5,168 nt of DNA from an uncultured Collinsella sp. (GTDB lineage Bacteria > Actinomycetota > Coriobacteriia > Coriobacteriales > Coriobacteriaceae), in assembly GCA_937896835.1 (NCBI GenBank), contig CALBOJ010000100.1:1-5168 (forward strand), written 5' to 3'. The notes beneath the pieces were generated by a model, which was not told the origin of the DNA, made no database searches, and saw only the letters and a program-made list of their open reading frames with translations. This document shows positions 1-5,096 of the stretch, one piece after another; the stretch's first letter is position 1, and every line of letters begins with the position of its first letter. Position numbers and translations under genes: made by a program.

Positions 1-62
1 TCCAGACCGAGGCCAACGAGACCGACCCCAACCTGGCACCGGGTACGACCAAGATCAAGTAG
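1..62 (+). CDS. C-terminal end of an unidentified protein (partial, cut by window edge)
   Basis: The frame reading from position 3 is open from the left edge to a TAG stop at 60-62 and encodes 19 residues ending in PNLAPGTTKIK. Codon choice is strongly C/G-ending (ACC, GAG, GCC, AAC, GAC, ATC, AAG), as in yhbY and the regulator gene, which supports real coding. The tail is polar and acidic first (E, E, D) and then basic, which looks like a disordered C-terminus. Too little is present to name a family. No clear intrinsic terminator with a T-run follows; the hairpin 75 bp downstream (137-161) lacks a T-tract. Confidence 0.6.
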   Translation, partial: QTEANETDPNLAPGTTKIK

Positions 63-136
63 CAGCGCGTCTTAACTGGTTCGTCTGCCCGGCGACGCGG
101 AACGTAAGGTTCCCTGCTCGGACAGTCCTGCTCGCA

Positions 137-161
137 CGGAGAGCACATTAAGTGCTCTCCG
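137..161. repeat. Perfect 10-bp inverted repeat (hairpin)
   Basis: CGGAGAGCAC at 137-146 is exactly complementary to GTGCTCTCCG at 152-161, with loop ATTAA. A second arm pair, CGCAC 133-137 with GTGCG 166-170, can extend the structure if GGCTC bulges out. No T-run follows on either strand, so a simple intrinsic terminator is unlikely. It could be part of a structured RNA or an intergenic repeat element. Confidence 0.75.
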
Positions 162-222
162 GCTCGTGCGGAACTCGCGATCGACCTTATATGTCTGCCG
201 CCCGGCGGCGGGGCTCCCGCAC

Positions 223-252
223 AACGGGACCTCGGTTGGGTTCTGTCCCGTT
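223..252. repeat. 8-bp inverted repeat with 14-nt loop
   Basis: AACGGGAC at 223-230 pairs exactly with GTCCCGTT at 245-252 around a 14-base pyrimidine/G-rich loop. Only three T follow, so terminator activity would be weak at best. It sits where the repeat-rich left part of the gap changes to the A-poor right part. Confidence 0.55.
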
Positions 253-317
253 TGGCAGTCGCTTCGCTTCTGCCCGCCTTGGCTGTGAGGGCGGTTTGGC
301 GTTGGAACGGTTCTTTC

Positions 318-326
318 TGATATATG
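318..326 (+). promoter_or_regulatory. Candidate extended -10 promoter of the methyltransferase gene
   Basis: TGATATATG carries the TGn extension directly before TATATG (4 of 6 matches to TATAAT). TTGGCG at 296-301 is a possible -35, but its 19-bp spacer is longer than ideal. Transcription would start near 333, giving a leader of about 50 bases. The match is modest and no supporting data are available. Confidence 0.3.
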
Positions 327-370
327 CTGGTTGCGGCTCTTCTTTTGGGAGGAGTCGCTTTTTTGTTGTG

Positions 371-376
371 AGGGGG
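371..376 (+). promoter_or_regulatory. Ribosome binding site that fixes the GTG start at 384
   Basis: AGGGGG ends seven bases before the GTG at 384-386. The nearby ATG triplets at 377 and 391 are out of frame with the methyltransferase, and the 377 ATG reads only four codons before TGA. GTG at 384 is therefore the preferred start. Confidence 0.65.
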
Positions 377-383
377 ATGGCCC

Positions 384-1271
384 GTGGCTGATGATTTGAT
401 TCGTTCCGAGCTGCTTTCTGCTGATTGGAATGGCGAATGGATGCGTCTGCAAGCTGATCGGCGACGGGCTGATGATCCTTTTGAGTGGGATAAGCGGGCT
501 CGGCATTTTCGGCCATTGGAGACTGCCCCGTATGCTCGGGATTTTATAAAGCTGTTGGCGCTTGAGCCTGGTGAGTCGGTGCTCGATATGGGGTGTGGGG
601 CTGGGTCGATTGCTATTCCGCTTGCTCAGGCTGGGCATCCCGTGATTGCTGCCGACTTCTCTCCTGCCATGTTGGGCACCCTTGATGCCGGCATTGAGTA
701 TTACGGGCTCGAGGATCTTATTTCGCCGCTTGAGCTTGCCTGGGATGACGATTGGAATCTGGTTGGACCGGTTGCCAAGGCTGTTGATGTTGCCTTTGCG
801 AGTCGCTCTGTCACCACGACCAACCTAAAAGACGCACTTGCCAAGCTTGACCGTACGGCTCGTCGGCGTTGTGCTGTCACGATGGTCACCAACTCCAGCC
901 CGCGCTATGACCTGCACGTGATGAACGCCATCGGCGCCTCGGTTACCTGCAGTAATGGCTTTGTGTATGCCTTTAACATTCTCATTCAGATGGGTGCTCT
1001 GCCGCAGGTTACGTACTTTGAATCGCCTCGGCGCGACACCTTCGATAGTCTTGAGGCGGGCGTGGCGGACTTTTCTCGCATGCTCGAGCATGGCAACGAA
1101 GATAAGATTGACCGCCTGCGCGACTATATCGCCCACCACATGATCGAGAACCCCCATGTCGGCGAGCCGGGATCCAAGGGCGTACCGCAAGGACGCTACA
1201 TGCTCGACCACATCCGCAAGGTCCGTTGGGCGTTTATTGCATGGGAGCCGGTCTCCGCGCTCCGCCCCTAG
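384..1271 (+). CDS. Class I SAM-dependent methyltransferase, substrate unknown
   Basis: This 295-residue cytosolic protein has the Rossmann-fold signature of class I methyltransferases. Motif I is VLDMGCGAG at residues 66-74, which binds S-adenosylmethionine. The next strand ends in VIAADFSPAML (87-97), where Asp91 is the expected ribose-binding acidic residue. VDVAFASRSV (134-143) fits the strand that carries motif IV. The N-terminal 50 residues, including EWDKRARHF (34-42), resemble the helical cap seen in small-molecule methyltransferases of anaerobes. No NPPY-type motif is present, so a DNA or glutamine methyltransferase is unlikely. No signal peptide or membrane segment is seen. The gene stands alone, 158 bp before yhbY. 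Codon choice changes along the gene: C-ending codons make up about 3 of the first 60 but about 30 of the last 60. The general class is firm; the substrate cannot be read from sequence. Confidence 0.88.
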   Translation: MADDLIRSELLSADWNGEWMRLQADRRRADDPFEWDKRARHFRPLETAPYARDFIKLLALEPGESVLDMGCGAGSIAIPLAQAGHPVIAADFSPAMLGTLDAGIEYYGLEDLISPLELAWDDDWNLVGPVAKAVDVAFASRSVTTTNLKDALAKLDRTARRRCAVTMVTNSSPRYDLHVMNAIGASVTCSNGFVYAFNILIQMGALPQVTYFESPRRDTFDSLEAGVADFSRMLEHGNEDKIDRLRDYIAHHMIENPHVGEPGSKGVPQGRYMLDHIRKVRWAFIAWEPVSALRP

Positions 1272-1300
1272 CCCATCTAAACCTTGCATCGTCTTCCCGC

Positions 1301-1320
1301 GCGGCATCCGCATTCTTTTT
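1301..1320 (+). terminator. Weak candidate terminator after the methyltransferase gene
   Basis: GCGG (1301-1304) and CCGC (1308-1311) can form a 4-bp GC stem with a CAT loop, followed by ATTC and a run of five T (1316-1320). The stem is short and the T-run is set back, so termination would be inefficient. No better candidate is visible in the 158-bp gap. Confidence 0.25.
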
Positions 1321-1337
1321 GAACTGGCCAAACGCAC

Positions 1338-1366
1338 TCCACACCGCGCCGTTCCTGCGCTATCGT
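1338..1366 (+). promoter_or_regulatory. Candidate sigma70-type promoter of yhbY
   Basis: TCCACA at 1338-1343 (4 of 6 to TTGACA) and TATCGT at 1361-1366 (4 of 6 to TATAAT) are separated by 17 bp. Transcription would start near 1373 and give a leader of about 57 bases that contains the hairpin at 1389-1403. Both hexamers are imperfect. Confidence 0.33.
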
Positions 1367-1388
1367 GGGACAGCTCACGTAGATTAAG

Positions 1389-1408
1389 GCCCCATTGCGG
1401 GGCGCCCC
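1389..1408 (+). repeat. GC hairpin and overlapping 10-bp palindrome in the yhbY leader
   Basis: GCCCC 1389-1393 pairs with GGGGC 1399-1403 around the loop ATTGC. The overlapping GGGGCGCCCC at 1399-1408 is a perfect palindrome. Both lie just before the weak ribosome binding site (GAAAGCGAG, 1416-1424). No T-run follows, so it is not a terminator. It could influence translation start or be a protein-binding site, but neither role is shown. Confidence 0.5.
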
Positions 1409-1429
1409 ATACATAGAAAGCGAGAACCC

Positions 1430-1729
1430 ATGGCACTGACAGGAGCCCAGGTCAAGCAGCTTCGCAGCATGGCCCATCACCTCAACCCCGCCATCATCAT
1501 CGGTAAGTCCGATGTCAACGAGGGCACCGTCGAGCAGACGGTCGCCTACCTGGAGAAGCACGAGCTCGTTAAGTGCTCCGTGCTGGACGGCTCCAGCCTT
1601 TCTGCCCGTGAGGCCGCCGAGGAGCTCGCCGAGCGCTGCCACGCCGACGTCGTACAGGTTATCGGCCGCAAGTTCTCGCTGTATCGCGAGTCCTCGCGCA
1701 AGGATATCGAGAAGATCAAGCTCGTCTAA
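1430..1729 (+). CDS. yhbY: YhbY-family RNA-binding, ribosome-associated protein
   Basis: This 99-residue protein is a single CRS1/YhbY (CRM) domain, the full usual length of the bacterial YhbY family (E. coli YhbY and B. subtilis YqeI). The family associates with pre-50S ribosomal particles and is thought to act in large-subunit assembly. Family features are visible in order: LTGAQVKQLRSMAHHLNP (3-20), IIIGKSDVNEG (22-32), LEKHELVKCSVL (41-52), and the C-terminal VVQVIGRKFSLYRES (74-88). The loop normally written GxxG reads GKSD at 25-28, so the second glycine is replaced by aspartate. ATG at 1430 is the natural start because the family begins with this Leu-Thr/Ser segment; its Shine-Dalgarno (GAAAGCGAG) is weak. 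The gene appears monocistronic, with its own candidate promoter and a strong terminator 26 bp after the stop. No nadD, rsfS or obg gene, which accompany yhbY in some bacteria, is seen in this window. Confidence 0.95.
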   Translation: MALTGAQVKQLRSMAHHLNPAIIIGKSDVNEGTVEQTVAYLEKHELVKCSVLDGSSLSAREAAEELAERCHADVVQVIGRKFSLYRESSRKDIEKIKLV

Positions 1730-1755
1730 ACCGACTGGTCATACCGAGCAAGCCT

Positions 1756-1789
1756 GCGGGCGTCCGAGTGATTCGGGCGCCCGCTTTTT
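1756..1789 (+). terminator. Strong intrinsic terminator of yhbY, overlapping the converging stop codon
   Basis: GCGGGCGTCCGA (1756-1767) pairs over 12 bp, including one T-G wobble, with TCGGGCGCCCGC (1773-1784) around loop GTGAT. Five T follow at 1785-1789. This is a textbook Rho-independent terminator for plus-strand transcription from yhbY. The minus-strand regulator stops with TAA at 1790-1788, so its transcript enters the same hairpin straight after its stop codon. On that strand no T-run follows the stem, so bidirectional use is possible but weaker. Confidence 0.92.
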
Positions 1790-4784
1790 ATCGCTCGACA
1801 AGCACGCGCTTGAGTCTGCCTTCGACCAAGCGCTCATACAGACGCCTTGTCTCGGGCTCGGGCACTCCCTGTACCTGCTCTCGCAGGTGGTGCATGTGGC
1901 CGCTGTATAACTCGACAACATCGCGGCGTCGTCCCGCCGCGCCGTAAACGCGCATGGCGCAGCGAACCATGTCCTCGCGCGAAGTCTCTTGGCGAAGCCC
2001 CGATTCCACGAGCCAAATTGCCGATTGCAGGTCATTCTCCTCGAGAGCGGCATTCGCCCCCCTAATCATGCAGTCGATGTACTTGGATTGCATAATGTGG
2101 CGCATGCGCGTAAAGAACGTGGGATTGCAACCGGTGGGAACATACAGCGGGCCCGTGTAAAGCTGCTCAACCTTAAGACATAGCTCAACCAGGTGAGGCC
2201 CTCTCGCACCCATGCGATTTCCCAAGATCTCGCGGCTCAGCTGTTCAAAGAGCCTAACATCGGTCTTAACGTAGTCGCCGTTGAGTCCAATGCACTCGTT
2301 TTGGATGAGCACGCACGACTTGCCATCCGGCGTTGGACCCAAAGCCGAGCGCAAGCGCGATACCGTCGAATACAGATTGTTGCGCGCGGCGCTAAACTCG
2401 GCATGGGGCCACAACTCCATGGCGATTGTCTCGCGGTCGACCATGGCATCCATGCCCAACGCGAGCCGCTCGGCAAGTGTTGCCGCCTTTTTGCGACGCC
2501 ACATCTTATCCGTGATGGGAAAGCCGTCGCGCTCGGCGCGAAATGTGCCAAACATGCGCATCTCAATATGGCCGATCGTATCGACAGCCTCAACCTCGCC
2601 CGCCTGGAACAGGTGCTCGCTTTCGCCCTCAAAATCATCGCGTAGTGAATACCGCGACAGCTCACGCACCGGAAGCTTCTTGCGAATCCTGACGGCAGGC
2701 TCGCCCAGACAGTGCATCGCAAGACGCGCAAATAGCCGATACGATGGGTCTAAAATCCCCGAGCGATTCATAGACATCCAGGCGGCAAGATCGCTATCGC
2801 GGCCCGCAGCGGCCAGGTGCAGCGCCACGATCCAGGCTTCTGAGCCACCGACCTGCGTCTTGCTAATGTCGAGCAGCTCCGCCTCTTCGCGAACCGATAC
2901 CAGCGACGTATTGCGCAGGTACGCCACGCGCTCCAGCAGCAACGCGTTTTCGCGCATGTACGCAATCGATTCGTCGGCGAGCTTGAGCACCTGAACCGCG
3001 CGGAACTTCGCGTTGACCGGCCGCCCCTCCGCCAGCGATTGCCAACCCTCCAGCAATAACCCAAACAGCTGAATTTGATTGTCACGAACACGCACCGCAA
3101 AGCGGTCGAGCTCGCCAAACGCCACATCGTCGGTCACGGGCAAGCCCGCGAGCAGGCGCCGCGCCGCGAGCACCATACGCAGCCAAATGGATGGTGCCTT
3201 AAGCCCGCGGATATCGAGTGCCTCGAGTATCTGCGCCATCTTGTCATCGCGCTCGTCGGGTTTAGCAAACGAGCCGTCGAACAGCTCCACCAGCATATGG
3301 TCGGCCTGTATGAGAATCCCCGCGATGTCGAGCTCGCAATCATAAGCTTTGCACGCCTTGAGCTTCGCGAGAACATTGCCGTCTTCCGCTCGCTCGGTTA
3401 GGTGGCGCTTGACCTCGATATGCGCGGACAGCATATCGAGCACCTCGCAGGATGTCTGTTCTTGCACAACAGGGTTGGCGGGAAGCCCCAGGTCATTGTC
3501 GCCGTAAAAGGCGATAGTAAGCGCCTGGGCTATTTTCCAGGTAGCGGGGTCGACCTCGCGGGCCGCCTGGTCACCCGCACGTTCGATAACGGACGCCATA
3601 TACCTTGCCAGCTTTGTATTGCACACGCTGACAGCCGCCAGATACACGCCGAGTGCCTCGGCGGCTGTCGGCTCTTGCTCCTGCTTTTCCGCATTGATCA
3701 TCGCCGATGCTGCACGGCAAATGTCCCCTCCATGCCCGGTCAGGGCAAGATCGGCCCCATACTGCCCGGCAAGCTCCAACACCACACGGCGGTCCAAGAA
3801 CGCATCGGCCAGGTCCATGGCCAAATCGCATCGGGCCGCCTTTATCAAAATGCGAGCAGCCCGCGATACTAGTTCGGGACGGATCTCGGCAACAAGCTTT
3901 CGCAGCCTCAGGCGCGCGTTGTCCTTAGCGCCCAAACACCTAAAGGTGCGATCAGACGGATCCACGCCAAAAATCGGATAATCGCGCACAAAGATGGACT
4001 GGTCGACCATCGAAAGCCTCACGCCGCACGCCTCTAGCTCCGCAATGCGGCCCTCGCCCATCAGTACCATCAAACAGGCAACGGTAAACAACAGGTTGTT
4101 CTCGAGCGATGCGAGATCGGCCAGCGCCGCACCGTACACGTTGACGATTTCGTTCTCGAGCAACCCGGCAACATCGCCCTGTCCATACATTCCCGTCTGC
4201 AGGGCAGATACCAGCTCGGGTACACCCTGTGTGAGCCGATAGAAATCAAGCGATGTGCTGATTGAGAACGCCGTGGCCCATGACGAATACTCATAGGCGT
4301 GCACCTTGAGCATCTGCGCATTGACTTTTACAGAATCGCCCAGCCCGTGGATAAGCAATCGGTTGGAGGGGCGGCAGGCAATAAAGACCCCCGTCCCCGT
4401 AGCACGTAAGCTGCGGATTCGATCGATGAGGTCCTCGGTTTCGTGCTGCTCGAGATTGGGCACGTTGTCGATCGCAACGAGCGAATGAGGTTTGTCCTTA
4501 AGCTCATCGGCGACAACCTCGAGCTGCATAAAGAGCTCGCGTCCAATCGCGCGGTCGGCCTCGATAATCCGAACCGGCCCTCGCGTGGGGTCCGATTTAA
4601 CCTCCTGCACGTATTGCAGCAACACCGACGTCTTACCAAACCCGTCGGGCGCGTAGAGCAAAACAATTCCCGCCTTGCGCCCTTTAACGATGAGCTCGTT
4701 CATCAAGCGATCGCGCCGCACCATATAGCCGCCGCCCGTCGGCATCAACTCGAGGTCGTCCGTATTGCCCAGATCGTTTACCAT
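1788..4784 (-). CDS. STAND-type ATPase transcriptional regulator with C-terminal SARP winged helix and BTAD domain
   Basis: This 998-residue cytosolic protein is a MalT-like signal-transduction ATPase. The N-terminal P-loop is APDGFGKTS (45-53, Lys51). It lacks the first Walker A glycine, as is usual in the MalT group. SLVAIDN (101-107, Asp106) is Walker B, VFIACRP (133-139) the sensor strand with Arg138, and LTQGVPELVSAL (184-195) the GxP segment of the ATPase's winged-helix part. Residues 300-735 are mostly helical, a likely superhelical ligand or effector arm. An OmpR/SARP-type winged helix follows at about 738-835: MRMFGTFRAERDG, RRKKAATLAERLAL, RETIAMELWP, then the recognition-helix region AARNNLYSTVSRLRSALG (799-816). 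A BTAD helical domain (about 842-990) begins at TDVRLFEQL. In AfsR-type regulators the SARP part comes first and the ATPase after; here the order is reversed. The ATG is preceded by GAGGAG at five bases. Inducer and target genes are unknown. Confidence 0.9.
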   Translation of the reverse strand: MVNDLGNTDDLELMPTGGGYMVRRDRLMNELIVKGRKAGIVLLYAPDGFGKTSVLLQYVQEVKSDPTRGPVRIIEADRAIGRELFMQLEVVADELKDKPHSLVAIDNVPNLEQHETEDLIDRIRSLRATGTGVFIACRPSNRLLIHGLGDSVKVNAQMLKVHAYEYSSWATAFSISTSLDFYRLTQGVPELVSALQTGMYGQGDVAGLLENEIVNVYGAALADLASLENNLLFTVACLMVLMGEGRIAELEACGVRLSMVDQSIFVRDYPIFGVDPSDRTFRCLGAKDNARLRLRKLVAEIRPELVSRAARILIKAARCDLAMDLADAFLDRRVVLELAGQYGADLALTGHGGDICRAASAMINAEKQEQEPTAAEALGVYLAAVSVCNTKLARYMASVIERAGDQAAREVDPATWKIAQALTIAFYGDNDLGLPANPVVQEQTSCEVLDMLSAHIEVKRHLTERAEDGNVLAKLKACKAYDCELDIAGILIQADHMLVELFDGSFAKPDERDDKMAQILEALDIRGLKAPSIWLRMVLAARRLLAGLPVTDDVAFGELDRFAVRVRDNQIQLFGLLLEGWQSLAEGRPVNAKFRAVQVLKLADESIAYMRENALLLERVAYLRNTSLVSVREEAELLDISKTQVGGSEAWIVALHLAAAGRDSDLAAWMSMNRSGILDPSYRLFARLAMHCLGEPAVRIRKKLPVRELSRYSLRDDFEGESEHLFQAGEVEAVDTIGHIEMRMFGTFRAERDGFPITDKMWRRKKAATLAERLALGMDAMVDRETIAMELWPHAEFSAARNNLYSTVSRLRSALGPTPDGKSCVLIQNECIGLNGDYVKTDVRLFEQLSREILGNRMGARGPHLVELCLKVEQLYTGPLYVPTGCNPTFFTRMRHIMQSKYIDCMIRGANAALEENDLQSAIWLVESGLRQETSREDMVRCAMRVYGAAGRRRDVVELYSGHMHHLREQVQGVPEPETRRLYERLVEGRLKRVLVER

Positions 4785-4789
4785 GCTTG

Positions 4790-4795
4790 CTCCTC
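4790..4795 (-). promoter_or_regulatory. Ribosome binding site of the STAND regulator
   Basis: On the minus strand GAGGAG lies five bases before the ATG at 4784-4782. It supports this start over the internal Met codons further in, such as Met14 and Met21, which lack such a site. Confidence 0.75.
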
Positions 4796-4800
4796 AACTC

Positions 4801-4834
4801 GACCATATGGACACCGTAGCTGCAGGACCATATG
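4801..4834 (-). repeat. Two copies of CATATGGTC, 25 bp apart, upstream of the regulator
   Basis: The plus strand reads GACCATATG at 4801-4809 and again at 4826-4834. The copy nearer the gene extends into the palindrome CCATATGG (4803-4810). Both copies lie 17 to 50 bases before the regulator ATG, between a candidate promoter and the ribosome binding site. Direct repeats near the start of a SARP-domain regulator could be its own or another regulator's binding sites. The 25-bp spacing is not a whole number of helical turns, which weakens a simple same-face model. Confidence 0.5.
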
Positions 4835-4866
4835 AGCCGCCCCGTGAATAGCGCGACTTAGAGTTT

Positions 4867-4895
4867 TTAATTGTCTGCCGGTACGTGTTTGGCAA
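4867..4895 (-). promoter_or_regulatory. Weak candidate promoter of the STAND regulator
   Basis: On the minus strand TTGCCA (4895-4890, 5 of 6 to TTGACA) is followed after 17 bp by AATTAA (4872-4867, only 3 of 6 to TATAAT). Transcription would start near 4860 and the leader of about 76 bases would contain both CATATGGTC repeats. The -10 match is poor, so this is tentative. Confidence 0.25.
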
Positions 4896-4986
4896 GTTTT
4901 TGTACAGCGAGGCCCGATGGTAACTTATCCCCCGACCAATAGGTCTTTGCGCAGGTCAATGCGCTTGCCAGCATGTCCCATCCCAT
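4867..4986 (-). CDS. Possible small ORF, 39 residues, unknown
   Basis: An ATG at 4986-4984 (minus strand) opens 39 codons to a TAA at 4869-4867. The frame stays open upstream to a TAG at 5037-5035. The product begins MGWDMLASAL and ends with QKLAKHVPADN. Its composition is ordinary for a soluble helical peptide (W, Y, D, K, A, L) rather than the Arg/Pro/Ser-rich output of shadow frames here. Against it: no good ribosome binding site precedes the first ATG, and the second ATG (4974-4972) has only a GGGATGGGA-like purine run. The stop overlaps the candidate -10 of the regulator. It may be a small protein, a leader ORF, a gene remnant or chance. Confidence 0.22.
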   Translation of the reverse strand: MGWDMLASALTCAKTYWSGDKLPSGLAVQKLAKHVPADN

Positions 4987-5018
4987 TTGCAGTGTAGCGC
5001 AGTCGGCTATTTTTATTT

Positions 5019-5032
5019 GAGTTGCGCAACTC
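5019..5032. promoter_or_regulatory. 14-bp perfect palindrome, possible operator
   Basis: GAGTTGCGCAACTC reads identically on both strands and is flanked on the left by an AT-rich run (TATTTTTATTT, 5009-5018 area). With no spacer it is better suited to a dimeric DNA-binding protein than to an RNA hairpin. I cannot assign it to a known regulator consensus. Confidence 0.45.
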
Positions 5033-5077
5033 GCCTACTCCTCGCTACCGCCTGCGACTCTATGGTGGCAAATGTGC

Positions 5078-5096
5078 ATAGAATCTGCTATAGAAT
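5078..5096 (+). promoter_or_regulatory. Tandem ATAGAAT repeat with a candidate plus-strand -10 element
   Basis: ATAGAAT occurs at 5078-5084 and 5090-5096, a 12-bp period. The second copy forms TAGAAT (5 of 6 to TATAAT) and, in overlapping register, TGCTATAGA (5086-5094) with an extended -10 TGn. No good -35 lies 16-18 bp upstream. It could drive a gene right of the window; AAAGGTGA at 5113-5120 then resembles a ribosome binding site, but every frame after it stops. Confidence 0.28.

Larger units (their letters stand above)
63..383. other. Long non-coding gap with repeats, then an A-poor G/T-rich leader
   Basis: No convincing gene is present. Open frames cross the region on both strands, but they lack good ribosome binding sites and give low-complexity Arg/Ser/Pro-rich products typical of chance frames in GC-rich DNA. 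The left part (about 83-252) is dense in repeats: GGAAC at 99-103 and 170-174, either of which can pair with GTTCC at 109-113; CTGCTCG twice at 114-120 and 128-134; and GTCTGCC followed by a CGGCG-type run at 83-100, seen again in expanded form at 193-213. The right part (231-383) has only about 11 A but about 55 T in 153 bases. The left part could be a structured RNA or a dispersed intergenic repeat, and the right part the leader of the methyltransferase gene. Both roles are inference. Confidence 0.5.

Noticed and set aside
137..161. Intrinsic terminator for the gene ending at 62
   Set aside because: The stem is good, but there is no T-run after it on either strand.
83..190. Possible RNase P RNA, SRP RNA or tmRNA
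   Set aside because: The conserved core sequences that I know for these RNAs are not present; only generic hairpins are visible.
229..250. Placeholder check of a membrane segment in the regulator (residues 229-246, NNLLFTVACLMVLMGEG)
   Set aside because: The hydrophobic stretch is short and sits within the helical part after the ATPase core of a cytosolic family; it is most likely a buried helix. Coordinates here are residue numbers of the regulator.
152..391. 79-codon plus-strand open frame in the leader
   Set aside because: It starts inside the hairpin at a GTG with no Shine-Dalgarno, is Arg/Gly/Ser-rich, and ends over the true start of the methyltransferase gene.
72..638. 188-codon minus-strand open frame across the gap and the methyltransferase start
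   Set aside because: The product is Ser/Pro/Arg-rich and low in complexity, half of it is antisense to the clear methyltransferase gene, and no ribosome binding site was seen. It is open mainly because the plus strand is A-poor.
825..1436. 203-codon minus-strand frame opposite the methyltransferase
   Set aside because: It is antisense to a gene with clear SAM-binding motifs; its composition is that of a complementary-frame shadow.
2281..2994. 237-codon plus-strand frame and 2193-2645 frame opposite the regulator
   Set aside because: They lie opposite the conserved SARP winged helix and adjacent helical region, are Ser/Arg-rich, and have no motif or ribosome binding site.
4917..4997. 26-codon plus-strand ORF starting MVTYPPTNRS with a GAGG four bases upstream
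   Set aside because: Very short, Arg/Pro-rich, antisense to the slightly better 39-codon frame, and no homology can be judged.
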